From assembly GCF_001514235.1 (NCBI RefSeq), contig NZ_KQ948928.1:434001-498000 (forward strand): DNA of 64,000 nucleotides, given 5' to 3'. Every line of letters begins with the position of its first letter. Position 1 is the first letter of the stretch. The notes under the pieces are model-generated. The model saw only the letters and a list, made by a program, of their open reading frames with translations, was not told the origin of the DNA and did not search any database. Below are positions 33,905-43,276 of the stretch, one piece after another. The position numbers were made by a program, and so were the translations under genes. Source of the DNA: Streptomyces caeruleatus. Lineage in GTDB: Bacteria; Actinomycetota; Actinomycetes; Streptomycetales; Streptomycetaceae.

Positions 33905-35797
33905 TTGACCGACATCATCGAGAGGCTCACGGACAGCGACAGCGACAGTGGCGGCGACCTCAGGGCCGAGACCGGCGAGCTCACGCCGTACCTGGCCCCG
34001 CTGCCCGTCCCCACCGTCCTGCGGCCCGCTTCCGAAGACGTCTTACGTGAGACCGAGATCGCCCTGCGCCCGACCTGGGTGCGCCTGCACCCGCAGCTGC
34101 CGCCGACCCTGATGTGGGGGTACGACGGGCAGGTGCCGGGCCCGACCATCGAGGTGCGCCGCGGACAGCGCGTCCGTATCGCCTGGACCAACCGCGTCCC
34201 CAAGGACAGCGAGTACCCGGTCGCCTCGGTGGAGGTGCCGCTGCGCACCGACGGCCGTCCGCCCGCCACCACCGAGCCCGGCCGCGAGGGCGTCGAGCCG
34301 AACAAGGACGTCGCCGCCCTGCCCGCCTGGTCGGTGACCCATCTGCACGGCGCCCAGACGGGCGGCGGCAACGACGGCTGGGCGGACAACGCGGTCGGCT
34401 TCGGCGACGCCCAGCTGTCCGAGTACCCGAACGACCACCAGGCGGTGCAGTGGTGGTACCACGACCACGCGATGAACATCACGCGGTGGAACGTGATGAC
34501 GGGCCTGTACGGCACCTACCTCGTCCGGGACGACGAGGAGGACGCCCTTCGCCTGCCGTGCGGGGAGCGGGAGATCCCGCTGCTGCTCGCCGACCGCAAT
34601 CTCGACACCGACGAGGACGGTCGGCTCAACGGACGGCTGCTGCACAAGACGGTGATCGTCCAGGAGAAGAACCCGGAGACGGGCAAGCCGGTCTCCATCC
34701 CGTTCAGCGGCCCGTACACCACCGTCAACGGCCGGATCTGGCCGTACGCCGAGGTGGACGACGGCTGGTACCGGTTCCGGCTGGTCAACGCGTCCAACGC
34801 GCGCATCTACAACCTCGTCCTGGTCGACGAGGACGACAACCCGGTCCCGGGCATCGTCCACCAGATCGGCAGCGACGGCGGACTGCTGCCGCGCCCGGTG
34901 CCGATCGACTTCGACGGCGCGCTGCCCACCCTGACCGCGGCGCCGGCCGAGCGCTTCGACCTGCTCGTCGACTTCCGCGGTCTCGCGGGCCGAAAGCTCC
35001 GCCTGGTCAACAAGGGCCGCAACCAGCCGCCGGGCGTGCCCGACCCGGCCGGTGACGTGCGCTTTCCGGCGGTCATGGAGTTCCGGGTCCGGGAGAGCTG
35101 CGAGGAGGACACCTTCGAACTGCCAGAGGTGCTCTCCGGCTCCTTCCGCCGGCTCACCCACGACATCGAGCACGGCCACCGGCTGATCGTCCTCACCCCG
35201 CCCGCCACCAAGGGAGGCGGCGGCCACCCGGAGATCTGGGAGATGACGGAGGTCGAGGACCCGGGCGACATCCAGGTCCCCACCGAGGGCGTCATCCAGG
35301 TGACCGGACCGGACGGGAGGACGAAGACCTACCGGCGCACGGCCCGCACGTTCAACGACGGCCTGGGCTTCACCATCGCCGAGGGCAGCCACGAGCAGTG
35401 GAGCTTCCTCAACCTCGCCCCGATCGTCCACCCCATGCACATCCACCTGGCCGACTTCCAGTTGCTGGGCCGGGACGCCTACGACGTCTCCGGCTTCGAC
35501 CCGGTGGTCGGCGGCACCCGCAGCCCCGTCCGGTACGACGCCGGCACCACCGTCCCGCTGGCGCCCAACGAACTCGGCTACAAGGACGTCTTCCGGGTGC
35601 CGGGGAACCAGATGCTCCGGGTCATGGGCAAGTTCGACGGCGCGTACGGCCGGTTCATGTACCACTGCCACCTGCTGGAGCACGAGGACATGGGCATGAT
35701 GCGGCCCTTCGTCGTCATGCCCGCGGAGGCCCTGAAGTTCGACCACGGCGCCGGCCACGGCGGGCACGGCGGCCACGGGGAGGGGCACACGGGCTGA
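33905..35797 (+). CDS. phsA: Phenoxazinone synthase-like multicopper oxidase
   Basis: A 630-aa three-cupredoxin oxidase closely resembling S. antibioticus PhsA from its first residues (TDIIERLTD) to its His/Gly-rich end. All copper motifs are present: THLHGAQ, WWYHDHAMN, HPMHIHLAD and YHCHLLEHEDMGM. It oxidatively couples o-aminophenols to phenoxazinones. There is no signal peptide. The TTG start (33905) with GGGGG upstream matches the known N-terminus. Codon 47 is TTA (34043-34045), indicating bldA dependence. Adjacent genes do not form an actinomycin-type pathway, so its in vivo substrate is open. Confidence 0.93.
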   Translation: MTDIIERLTDSDSDSGGDLRAETGELTPYLAPLPVPTVLRPASEDVLRETEIALRPTWVRLHPQLPPTLMWGYDGQVPGPTIEVRRGQRVRIAWTNRVPKDSEYPVASVEVPLRTDGRPPATTEPGREGVEPNKDVAALPAWSVTHLHGAQTGGGNDGWADNAVGFGDAQLSEYPNDHQAVQWWYHDHAMNITRWNVMTGLYGTYLVRDDEEDALRLPCGEREIPLLLADRNLDTDEDGRLNGRLLHKTVIVQEKNPETGKPVSIPFSGPYTTVNGRIWPYAEVDDGWYRFRLVNASNARIYNLVLVDEDDNPVPGIVHQIGSDGGLLPRPVPIDFDGALPTLTAAPAERFDLLVDFRGLAGRKLRLVNKGRNQPPGVPDPAGDVRFPAVMEFRVRESCEEDTFELPEVLSGSFRRLTHDIEHGHRLIVLTPPATKGGGGHPEIWEMTEVEDPGDIQVPTEGVIQVTGPDGRTKTYRRTARTFNDGLGFTIAEGSHEQWSFLNLAPIVHPMHIHLADFQLLGRDAYDVSGFDPVVGGTRSPVRYDAGTTVPLAPNELGYKDVFRVPGNQMLRVMGKFDGAYGRFMYHCHLLEHEDMGMMRPFVVMPAEALKFDHGAGHGGHGGHGEGHTG

Positions 35798-35815
35798 CGT
35801 AGGCACCTACTCACG

Positions 35816-35862
35816 TACGCGCGCGTGGGGCGTCACCGACGCGTAGGCGTCACGCGCGCGTG
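35816..35862. terminator. Paired CG-palindromes between convergent genes
   Basis: ACGCGCGCGT occurs at 35817-35826 and 35852-35861. Each copy is self-complementary, and the two copies can also pair across a 25-base loop. They fill the gap between the PhsA-like gene and the amidotransferase-like gene, so a bidirectional terminator is possible. Confidence 0.45.
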
Positions 35863-36593
35863 GGCACCTTCCGAGCCGCGTGCTCGACCGCGGCGCGTGC
35901 CAGCGCCCGAACGACCGGGTGCGGATGCGAGCCGTCACCGGACAGTTCCGGCTGGAAGAGCGTGGCCAGGAAGAAGGGGTGGCCGGGCAGTTCGGCGATC
36001 CGGACGTGACCCTCCTCGTCGTGCCCGGAGAAGCGCAGCCCGTGCGCACGCAGGGTGTCGAGGTGGCGGGAGGGGCCGTAGGCGCAGAAGTACCGCTCGA
36101 CGGTGCGCTCCGAGCCGATCACCGACTCGGCGAGCGTGTCCGGCTCGATCCGGACCACCGCCTCATGGCCGACCAGCGAGCAGGCCAGGGGTTCGATGAG
36201 GAAGTCGTCGGCGTCGGGGTCGTTCTCGGCGTGGGCGACCCGGGTCAGCCCGCACACCTCGCGGGCGTACTCCAGGAGCGCGTGCTGGAAGCCGCCGCAG
36301 GTGCCGAGGAAGGGGATGCCCTCCTCGCGCGCGGTGCTGATCGCGGACAGCACACCCGCCTCGCTGCGGTAAGGGCTGCCCGGCAGCACCCACACGGCGT
36401 CGAAGCCGCGCACCGCCCCGTCGGCGACCGCGTCCTGCGTGGGGATCCAGTAGGCGTCGAGGACGAGCCGGTCGCGTTCGGCGAGGGCGTCCAGCAGAAG
36501 TGGCACCCGCGTGTGCGAGGCGACGTTGGGGGAGCGGTCCCCGACCAGGGCGAGCCTTGCCGGCCTGGCCGTCCGGGCAGCGGTGTTCGTCAT
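35850..36593 (-). CDS. CTP synthase C-terminal-like glutamine amidotransferase
   Basis: A 247-aa class I glutamine amidotransferase-like protein. The nucleophile elbow is FLGTCGGFQHALLEYAR, and the C-terminal part carries HPFFLATLFQPELSG in place of the usual HPE catalytic pair. It resembles the stand-alone CTP-synthase-C-terminal-related proteins rather than PyrG itself, since no synthetase domain is present. Reaction and partner are unknown. It is divergent from a LysR gene 94 bp away, which may regulate it. Confidence 0.85.
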   Translation of the reverse strand: MTNTAARTARPARLALVGDRSPNVASHTRVPLLLDALAERDRLVLDAYWIPTQDAVADGAVRGFDAVWVLPGSPYRSEAGVLSAISTAREEGIPFLGTCGGFQHALLEYAREVCGLTRVAHAENDPDADDFLIEPLACSLVGHEAVVRIEPDTLAESVIGSERTVERYFCAYGPSRHLDTLRAHGLRFSGHDEEGHVRIAELPGHPFFLATLFQPELSGDGSHPHPVVRALARAAVEHAARKVPTRA

Positions 36594-36687
36594 GGCCTCA
36601 TCCTGGGCGCGCCCCGCACTTCACGTCCAACGATGAATACCGGACCTCCGATAAGCAAAACTGATGTCGTGCGGGATCCTGTGCCGC

Positions 36688-37560
36688 ATGGACCCGCACC
36701 TGCTGCGCACGTACGTCACCGTCGCCCGCCTCGCCTCGTTCTCCGAGGCCGCCCGCGCACTGGGCTACACCCAGTCGGCGGTGTCCCAGCACATCGCCGC
36801 GCTCGAACAGGACCTCGGCGCATCCCTGCTCACCCGTCGCCCCGTCGCGCCCACGGCGGCCGGCGAGCGGCTCCTCGAACACGCGGGCCCGCTGCTCCTC
36901 CGGCTGGAGGCGGCCCGCGCCGACGTCGTACGGATGGCAGCCGCGCCCGACCGCGAACTGAAGTTGGCGACCACGTCGACCGCCCTGGGCCCGCGCGTCC
37001 TCGCCGCGCTCCCGGCCTCCGGCGTCACCCTGCGCGTGCTGCCGCGCGACGAGGTCCCCGCGGCCGTCGCCACCGGCACGGCGGACCTCGGGCTCGTCGA
37101 CGGCCTCGCCGCCCCCAGCGACCCGCTGCGACTGCCCGACGTGGCACCGCTGACCACGTACGGCGTCGGGGAGGAGCCGGTCTGCGTGCTTCTGCCCGAC
37201 ACCCACCCGCTCGCCGGGCGCGCCGGCCTGCGGCTCGGTGACCTGGCCGACGCCCGCTGGCTCGACGCCCCAGACGCCGGCCTGCCGCTCACCCACCTCC
37301 GCGGCGCGAACGGCGGCCACGGTTTCCGCGCTGCCCTGCGCTACGAGGGCACCGACGTCCGCGCCCTCACCGCCCTGGCCGCGGCAGGCCACGGCCTCAC
37401 CCTGCTCCCGCGCTCAGCGGCCGCCGGAGTGCCGCACACGGTCGCCGTACCGCTCACGCGACCGCGCGTCGTACACCGGACAGAACTGGTGTGCGCGGGG
37501 GCGGGCAGGCCCCGGGGAGCGGCGGCCGCCGTCGCGGAGGCGTTGCTCGAAAAAGCCTGA
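36688..37560 (+). CDS. LysR-family transcriptional regulator
   Basis: A 290-aa LysR regulator: N-terminal winged helix (FSEAARALGYTQSAVSQHIAALEQDLG) and a periplasmic-binding-like effector domain (LGLVDGLAAPSDPL, VCVLLPDTHPLAG). The ATG at 36688 directly precedes the HTH; an upstream GTG/ATG would add eight residues. It is divergently arranged with the amidotransferase-like gene, the usual LysR target layout. A 12-bp sequence repeated three times (37558-37590) starts at its stop codon. Confidence 0.9.
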   Translation: MDPHLLRTYVTVARLASFSEAARALGYTQSAVSQHIAALEQDLGASLLTRRPVAPTAAGERLLEHAGPLLLRLEAARADVVRMAAAPDRELKLATTSTALGPRVLAALPASGVTLRVLPRDEVPAAVATGTADLGLVDGLAAPSDPLRLPDVAPLTTYGVGEEPVCVLLPDTHPLAGRAGLRLGDLADARWLDAPDAGLPLTHLRGANGGHGFRAALRYEGTDVRALTALAAAGHGLTLLPRSAAAGVPHTVAVPLTRPRVVHRTELVCAGAGRPRGAAAAVAEALLEKA

Positions 37561-37590
37561 TCAAGGGCCTGATCAAGGGCCTGATCAGGC
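37558..37590. repeat. Three 12-bp direct repeats after LysR gene
   Basis: CTGATCAAGGGC is repeated nearly three times, beginning with the TGA stop of the LysR gene. Each unit contains the palindrome TGATCA. Confidence 0.8.
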
Positions 37591-37705
37591 AGTGGTCGCC
37601 GTCCGGAGGCGGAAGGCTGCCCGTTGCTGACCCCCGGTCAGTCTCACTCGATCGTGGCTCGTCGTGCGCCGGTGCGCAGGGTAGTCACCAGCCGGAGGCG
37701 ATCCG

Positions 37706-38311
37706 ATGGAACAGACTGCGTTGCGACCCAAGCCCATGCCAGGTCAGAGCCCCGGCGACGGCAGCAAGCCGGCCCCCGGCGCACGGCGCCCGCACGCCGC
37801 GCCCCACCCGCGCGGCCGACGGCTCACGACCGTGCTGTGCGCCCTGCTGGCCGGGACGGTCCTGGTCCTGTCCGGGGTCGGACTCGGCACGCTGGGGGCC
37901 ACGGTGATCGGCATGAGCAGGCTCGCCGAGTTCCAGCGGCAGGCGGGCCAGCGGGCCGGCGCCCAGGGAAGCCCGGCCGAGTCGGCACACCCCGGCTCCT
38001 CCGCCCCCGCGTCCCCGACACCCGCCTCCTCGCCGGCTCCCGCGGCCGTCGCCACCCTCGGCATCGAGGTCGTGGACGCCAGGAGGCCCGGCGCCCTGGT
38101 GGTCGGCGTCCACGTCCCCGGACCCGGGTACTCGGCCGGCCTGGTCAGGAGCGACGTGATTCTCGCGTTCGCCGAGACACGCGTCGACTCGGCCGCCGAC
38201 CTCGCGCGCGCCGTCGCCGAAGCCCGCCCGGGCGACGAGGCGACCCTGACGGTGCGCCATCGCGGCGGCGGCCACCAACAGCTGACCGTGATCCCGGGAG
38301 TCGTCACCTGA
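37706..38311 (+). CDS. Membrane-anchored PDZ-domain protein
   Basis: A 201-aa protein with a proline-rich cytoplasmic N-terminus, one membrane helix (LTTVLCALLAGTVLVLSGVGLG, about 40-62), an Ala/Ser/Pro linker and a PDZ domain (VATLGIEVVDARR, GYSAGLVRSDVILAFAETRV). PDZ domains of this type bind C-terminal peptides in HtrA-like proteases, but no protease domain is attached. It could be an extracellular adaptor for a separate protease. Confidence 0.85.
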   Translation: MEQTALRPKPMPGQSPGDGSKPAPGARRPHAAPHPRGRRLTTVLCALLAGTVLVLSGVGLGTLGATVIGMSRLAEFQRQAGQRAGAQGSPAESAHPGSSAPASPTPASSPAPAAVATLGIEVVDARRPGALVVGVHVPGPGYSAGLVRSDVILAFAETRVDSAADLARAVAEARPGDEATLTVRHRGGGHQQLTVIPGVVT

Positions 38312-38375
38312 CCGCCGGGCGGCCCTTGCGGGAACACGCGAAAACCACTGGTCACGCTCGGCCGACCGGGCCACG

Positions 38376-39032
38376 ATGAGCCCCATGCCGACCACCCTCA
38401 TCGCCTTCCTGGGAGCCTGCACCCTCGTCGCCGCCTCGCCGGGACCCAGCACGGTGCTGATCATCAAGCAGTCGCTGCACAGCAGACGCTCCGGCTTCCT
38501 GACCGTCCTCGGCAACGAGACCGGCGTCTTCATCTGGGGTGTGGTCGCCGCGTTCGGCCTGACCGCGCTGCTGACGGCCTCCGAGGTCGCGTACGACGTG
38601 ATGCGGATCGTCGGCGCGGTCGTCCTCGTCGGCTTCGGCCTCCAGACGCTGCGGCACGCGCGCCGCACGAAGCAGGCGGCAGGCGCGGAGGGGGCGCAGG
38701 GCGCGGAGGAGCCCGTCTGGGAGGGCACGCGGAAGGGCGACTGGGCCTCCTACCGCGGCGGGCTGCTGCTCAACCTCGCCAACCCCAAGGCGGCCGTCTT
38801 CGCCCTGTCCTTCCTCCCGCAGTTCGTCCCGCAGGGCGCCCCGCATCTGCCCGCCATGGTCGGCCTCGCCGCGCTCTGGGCCGTCTACGAGGTCGGGTAC
38901 TACGGCCTGTACGTGTGGTTCGTCGGCCGGATGAAGACCGTGCTGTCCCGCGCGGGTGTGCGCCGGCGCCTGGAACAGGTCTCCGGCGGCGTACTGCTGC
39001 TCCTCGGCGTCCGTATGGCACTGGACAGCTGA
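38376..39032 (+). CDS. LysE-family translocator
   Basis: A 218-aa integral membrane protein with six predicted helices and the LysE/RhtB signature near the start (ASPGPSTVLIIKQSL). LANPKAAVFALSFLPQFV in the fourth segment is also typical. It would export amino acids or related metabolites. A Gly/Ala/Glu loop (AAGAEGAQGAEEP) interrupts the middle. The start is the first or second ATG (38376 or 38385). Confidence 0.9.
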   Translation: MSPMPTTLIAFLGACTLVAASPGPSTVLIIKQSLHSRRSGFLTVLGNETGVFIWGVVAAFGLTALLTASEVAYDVMRIVGAVVLVGFGLQTLRHARRTKQAAGAEGAQGAEEPVWEGTRKGDWASYRGGLLLNLANPKAAVFALSFLPQFVPQGAPHLPAMVGLAALWAVYEVGYYGLYVWFVGRMKTVLSRAGVRRRLEQVSGGVLLLLGVRMALDS

Positions 39033-39152
39033 CGCCGTGACCGCGGCGGCGTTCCGAAGTCCCGCCGACAAGACCCGTCGACCGGCTCGCGCCGCCCCCT
39101 CCGTCCGGGCAGGATGCTGCCCGTAGCCCTTCACGTGCCCAGGGAGGCCCGG

Positions 39153-40280
39153 ATGACCGGCACCGCACCCGCGCCCTTCACCGCCGACGACTACAGGGCC
39201 CGCAGGGAACGAGCCGCGCGGGCGGCCGCGGACGCCGGCCTCGCCGGACTGCTGGTGGCACCCGGCCCGGACCTGGTGTGGCTCACCGGCTACGCGCCCA
39301 CCGCGGAGACCGAGCGGCTCACCCTGCTGGTCCTCGCCCCCGGTCAGGACCCCGTCCTCGTCGTCCCCGCCCTGGAGGCCCCGGACGCCGCGAAGGCCGC
39401 CGGCGCGCCCGGCCTGACCCTGCGCGACTGGACCGACGGCAAGGACCCCTACGCCGCCACCGCCGCCCTGCTCAACACGAGCGGCCGGTTCGGCATCAGC
39501 GACAACGCCTGGGCGATGCATCTGCTCGCCCTCCAGCGGGCACTGCCCGCCACCACGTACGCCTCCCTCACCGACGCCCTGCCGATTCTCCGCGCGGTCA
39601 AGGACGCGGCGGAGCTGGAGCTGTTGGCGGCCGCGGGTGCGGCCGCTGACGCAACGTTCGAGGAGATCCGGAAGGTTCCCTTCGGCGGGCGCCACGAGTC
39701 CGACGTCGCCTCCGATCTCGCCGATCTGCTGCGCCGCTTCGGCCACTCCCAGGTCGACTTCACCATCGTCGCCTCCGGTCCCAACGGCGCCAACCCGCAC
39801 CACGAGGTGGGCGACCGGGTCATCCAACGCGGCGACATGGTCGTCCTCGACTTCGGCGGTCTGAAGGACGGCTACGGCTCCGACACTTCCCGTACGGTCC
39901 ACGTCGGCGAACCCACCGACGAGGAACGCCGGGTCCACGACCTCGTACGCGAGGCCCAGGAGGCCGGCTTCCGCGCGGTACGGCCCGGCGTCGCCTGCCA
40001 GGAGGTCGACCGGGCCGCCCGCGCGGTCATCGCCGACGCCGGGTACGGCGAGTACTTCATCCACCGCACCGGGCACGGCATCGGCGTCACCACGCACGAG
40101 CCGCCGTACATGATCGAGGGCGAGGAGCAGCCCCTCGTGCCCGGCATGTGCTTCTCCGTGGAGCCCGGCGTCTATCTGCCCGGCCGTTTCGGAGTGCGCA
40201 TCGAGGACATCGTCACCGTCACCGAGGACGGCGGCCGGCGGCTCAACGACACGACCCGCGAGATGGTCATAGTGGACTGA
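39153..40280 (+). CDS. M24-family Xaa-Pro aminopeptidase/dipeptidase
   Basis: A 375-aa creatinase-like N-terminal domain plus pita-bread M24 domain. All five metal ligands are present: D233 (VLDFGG), D244 (GSDTSRT), H308 (RTGHGIG), E337 (SVEPG) and E351 (RIEDIV). It should cleave X-Pro bonds in the cytoplasm. The ATG has AGGGAGG at ideal spacing. It is followed 61 bp later, in the same direction, by a degenerate phosphotransferase gene, possibly co-transcribed. Confidence 0.92.
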   Translation: MTGTAPAPFTADDYRARRERAARAAADAGLAGLLVAPGPDLVWLTGYAPTAETERLTLLVLAPGQDPVLVVPALEAPDAAKAAGAPGLTLRDWTDGKDPYAATAALLNTSGRFGISDNAWAMHLLALQRALPATTYASLTDALPILRAVKDAAELELLAAAGAAADATFEEIRKVPFGGRHESDVASDLADLLRRFGHSQVDFTIVASGPNGANPHHEVGDRVIQRGDMVVLDFGGLKDGYGSDTSRTVHVGEPTDEERRVHDLVREAQEAGFRAVRPGVACQEVDRAARAVIADAGYGEYFIHRTGHGIGVTTHEPPYMIEGEEQPLVPGMCFSVEPGVYLPGRFGVRIEDIVTVTEDGGRRLNDTTREMVIVD

Positions 40281-40341
40281 CCCGGTGACCGGCACCGGAG
40301 CGAGGAGCCCCCGTAGACCCCCGAGCGACAACGGCGCGACC

Positions 40342-41289
40342 ATGACCCAGGCACCGACACCCACCGCGGACACCGTCCGCCGACTGGTCCGTTCCCTGCT
40401 CAAGAACGGCGTGGACGACTCGGCCGGACCCGAGGTCCGGCCCGCCGCGCCGGGCGCCGAGCCCGCCACCTGGCTGGTCGGCACCCGCCATGTGCTGCGC
40501 CTGGCCCCCGACCGGGGGGCCGCCGTGCGGCAGCGCCGCGAGCTGCGGCTGCGTGACCTCGTCCGCCCGCATGTGCCGGTCACCGTGCCGACGAGCGTCG
40601 CGCACGGCGAGTGGGCGCCCGGGCTGTCCTACACCCTGGACACCAAGGTGCCCGGCGGGGCCGGTGGGGAGCACGACGTGTCCGCCCTCGGCGAGGCCGA
40701 CCTGGCCGGGCTGCTCACGGGGCTGCGCGAGGTGCCGGCACGGCAGGCCGAGACGCTCGGTGTGCCGCGCACCGCACCGCGCTCCCTGGAGGCCCTGCGC
40801 CGCGCGGCCGAACGCCCCGCCGCGCGCCTCGCCGAGGCCGACGAGTTCGACGCCGCCCGGCTGCGCCAGCTCACCCAGCCGGGCGCCGGCCAGCTCGCCG
40901 CCCAGCCCGGCACCGCCGTCCTCGTCCACCACGCCCTCACCGGCGACCACCTCGTCGTCAGCGCCGACGGCCGGGTGCGCGGCGTCCTCGGCTGGGCCGA
41001 CACCGTCCTCGGCGACCCCGCCGAGGACATCGCGGGCCTCGCCCTCGCCGTCGGCTCCCCGGCCGCCGTCCGCGCCGCCACCCTCGCCGGCTACGGCGCC
41101 CGCCCCTGCCTGCGCGGCCTCTGGCTCGCCCGCTGCGACGCGCTCGTCCGCCTCGCGGACCGCCTCGACGGCAAGGGCGAGACGCCGCTCCCCCTGCTGA
41201 GGGTGCAGCTGAGGCACGCGTGGGAGGCGATCCTGCTGGAGCGGGTGACCGAGTTCAGGGAGGACGACGACGGGGCCGACGAGCTCTAG
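40342..41289 (+). CDS. Aminoglycoside phosphotransferase-like protein, probably inactive
   Basis: A 315-aa APH/choline-kinase-fold protein recognised by VPGGAGGEHDVSAL, LVHHALTGDHLVV and GVLGWADTVLGDPAEDIAGLAL. In active relatives the catalytic loop begins H-x-D and the metal-binding motif is I/L-D-W. Here the two aspartates are Ala198 and Gly217. Both changes are clear in the DNA (GCC and GGC). It is otherwise intact, so it looks like a maintained pseudokinase rather than a pseudogene. ATG 40342 is used; a GTG at 40285 would add 19 residues. Likely transcribed with the peptidase gene before it. Confidence 0.8.
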   Translation: MTQAPTPTADTVRRLVRSLLKNGVDDSAGPEVRPAAPGAEPATWLVGTRHVLRLAPDRGAAVRQRRELRLRDLVRPHVPVTVPTSVAHGEWAPGLSYTLDTKVPGGAGGEHDVSALGEADLAGLLTGLREVPARQAETLGVPRTAPRSLEALRRAAERPAARLAEADEFDAARLRQLTQPGAGQLAAQPGTAVLVHHALTGDHLVVSADGRVRGVLGWADTVLGDPAEDIAGLALAVGSPAAVRAATLAGYGARPCLRGLWLARCDALVRLADRLDGKGETPLPLLRVQLRHAWEAILLERVTEFREDDDGADEL

Positions 41290-41345
41290 GGAGTGTTCTT
41301 GAAGTCCCGCACAGCACCCGGCCCGCTCGGCAGTGCCCGCCCCGC

Positions 41346-43091
41346 TCAGCCCTGCAACAGCACCACGCCCGACTCCCCGGGCACATGGAGCACCCCGTCC
41401 GCACCCGGCGCCTCCACCGGCTCCCACGCCGCCAGTACGGTGGCCCGGCGCGGCCCCAGCGGGATGGCAGCCGCCTCCTTGGCGAGGTTGACGGCCACCC
41501 TTACGTCACCGCGGCGGAAGGCGAGCCAGCGCTCCCGCTCGTCGTAGGCCACCTTCGTGTCGGCGAGGTCCGGATCGGTGAGGTCGGGCTGCTCGTGGCG
41601 CAGGGCGATGAGACGGCGGTACCAGTCCAGCACGCGCGCGTGAGGCTCGCCGTCGAGCTCGGACCAGTCGAGGCAGGAGCGGTCCCGGGTCGCCGGGTCC
41701 TGCGGGTCGGGCACGTCCTCCTCGGCCCAGCCGTGCTCCGCGAACTCCCGCCGCCTGCCGCGCCGTACGGCCTGAGCGAGCTCCGGATCGGTGTGGTCGG
41801 TGAAGAACTGCCAGGGCGTGCCCGCTGCCCATTCCTCGCCCATGAACAGCATCGGCGTGAACGGCGCGGTCAGCGTCAGCGTGGCGGCGCAGGCCAGCAG
41901 GCCGGGGGAGAGCAGGGCGGCGAGCCGGTCGCCCTGGGCACGGTTGCCGACCTGGTCGTGGGTCTGGCCGTACCCCAGGAGGCGGTGCGCCGCCACGCGC
42001 GTACGGTCCAGCGGGCGTCCGTGGCTCCGGCCTCGGAAGCTCGAGTACGTGCCGTCGTGGAAGTAGCCGCCGGTGAGGGTCTTGGCGAGGCCTGCCATGG
42101 GGGCGCGCGCGAAGTCGGCGTAGTAGCCCTGGGACTCGCCGGTCAGCGCGGTGTGCAGGGTGTGGTGGAAGTCGTCGTTCCACTGCGCGTGCAGACCGAG
42201 GCCGCCCTCCTCGCGCGCGGCGATGAGCCGGGGGTCGTTCAGGTCCGACTCGGCGAACAGGGGCAGCGGCCGGCCGAGGTCGGCGGAGAGGGCGTCGACG
42301 GCCGTCGACAGCTCCTCCAGGAAGTGGCACGCGCGTGTGTCCTTCAGCGCGTGCACCGCGTCCAGACGCAGCCCGTCGAGCCGGTAGTCCCGCAGCCAGG
42401 CCAGCGAGCTCTCCAGGAGGTACGCCCGCACCTCGTCGGAGCCGGGCGCGTCCAGGTTGACGGCCGAGCCCCAGGGGGTGTGGTGCTTGTCCGTGAGGTA
42501 CGGGCCGAAGGCGGGCAGATAGTTCCCGGACGGGCCGAAGTGGTTGTGCACCACGTCCAGGACCACGCCCAGGCCCAGCCCGTGCGCCCGGTCGACAAAG
42601 CGCTTCAGCGCCTCGGGGCCGCCGTACGGCTCGTGCACGGCCCACAGCGAGACGCCCTCGTAGCCCCAGCCGTGCCGGCCGGGGAAGGGGCACAGCGGCA
42701 TCAACTCGACGTGGGTGACACCGAGTTCGACGAGATGCCCGAGCCGCTCGGCTGCCGCGTCCAGCGTGCCCTCACGCGTGTACGTGCCCACATGCAGCTC
42801 GTACAGCACCGCGCCGGGCAACGGCCGCCCCGCCCATTCGGCGCGCCACTCGAACCGCCCGTGGTCGACGACCGCGCTCAGCCCGTCCGGGCCGTCCGGC
42901 TGCCGGCGCGAGCGCGGATCGGGCAGCACGGGGCCGTCGTCGAGCGCGAAGCCGTACCGCGTCCCGTCCCGCGCCTCCGCCTCCCCCCGCCACCATCCAT
43001 CGCGATCGGGATCGCGCTCCAACGCGCGCGTGGCGCCCTCGCAATGGAGCGTCACACGGCCGGCCTGCGGTGCCCACACCTCGAACTGCAC
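41346..43091 (-). CDS. treZ: Malto-oligosyltrehalose trehalohydrolase
   Basis: A 581-aa GH13 enzyme with an N-terminal beta domain (MQFEVWAPQAGRV), a TIM barrel and a C-terminal domain. Catalytic residues lie in LDGLRLDAVHALKD (nucleophile), FAESDLND (acid/base) and WNDDFHH (third acid). It hydrolyses maltooligosyl-trehalose to free trehalose, completing the TreY-TreZ route from glycogen. Length is normal. treY is 4.3 kb further along the same strand with unrelated genes between, so co-transcription is unlikely. Confidence 0.95.
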   Translation of the reverse strand: MQFEVWAPQAGRVTLHCEGATRALERDPDRDGWWRGEAEARDGTRYGFALDDGPVLPDPRSRRQPDGPDGLSAVVDHGRFEWRAEWAGRPLPGAVLYELHVGTYTREGTLDAAAERLGHLVELGVTHVELMPLCPFPGRHGWGYEGVSLWAVHEPYGGPEALKRFVDRAHGLGLGVVLDVVHNHFGPSGNYLPAFGPYLTDKHHTPWGSAVNLDAPGSDEVRAYLLESSLAWLRDYRLDGLRLDAVHALKDTRACHFLEELSTAVDALSADLGRPLPLFAESDLNDPRLIAAREEGGLGLHAQWNDDFHHTLHTALTGESQGYYADFARAPMAGLAKTLTGGYFHDGTYSSFRGRSHGRPLDRTRVAAHRLLGYGQTHDQVGNRAQGDRLAALLSPGLLACAATLTLTAPFTPMLFMGEEWAAGTPWQFFTDHTDPELAQAVRRGRRREFAEHGWAEEDVPDPQDPATRDRSCLDWSELDGEPHARVLDWYRRLIALRHEQPDLTDPDLADTKVAYDERERWLAFRRGDVRVAVNLAKEAAAIPLGPRRATVLAAWEPVEAPGADGVLHVPGESGVVLLQG

Positions 43092-43276
43092 GGACGGTTC
43101 CCCTTCGTCTGCTCACCGTGATGTAGCCCGTCCATGGTGCTTCAAACGAGATCAATCCGCTTTTGAATCTTCCCTTTTGCGGCAGGTGTCGCGACCGGTC
43201 CTGTCGATCACGCGCGCGTGGTGGCCGTTTCCCCGTTTTCTGGACACCGGGAGTTCGCTGACCGACAATCAGCGAC

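Noticed and set aside
38352..40583. Minus-strand open frame of 743 codons
   Set aside because: Antisense of the LysE and M24 peptidase genes.
40611..43121. Plus-strand open frame of 836 codons
   Set aside because: Covers treZ in antisense and the phosphotransferase gene in another frame; no domain.
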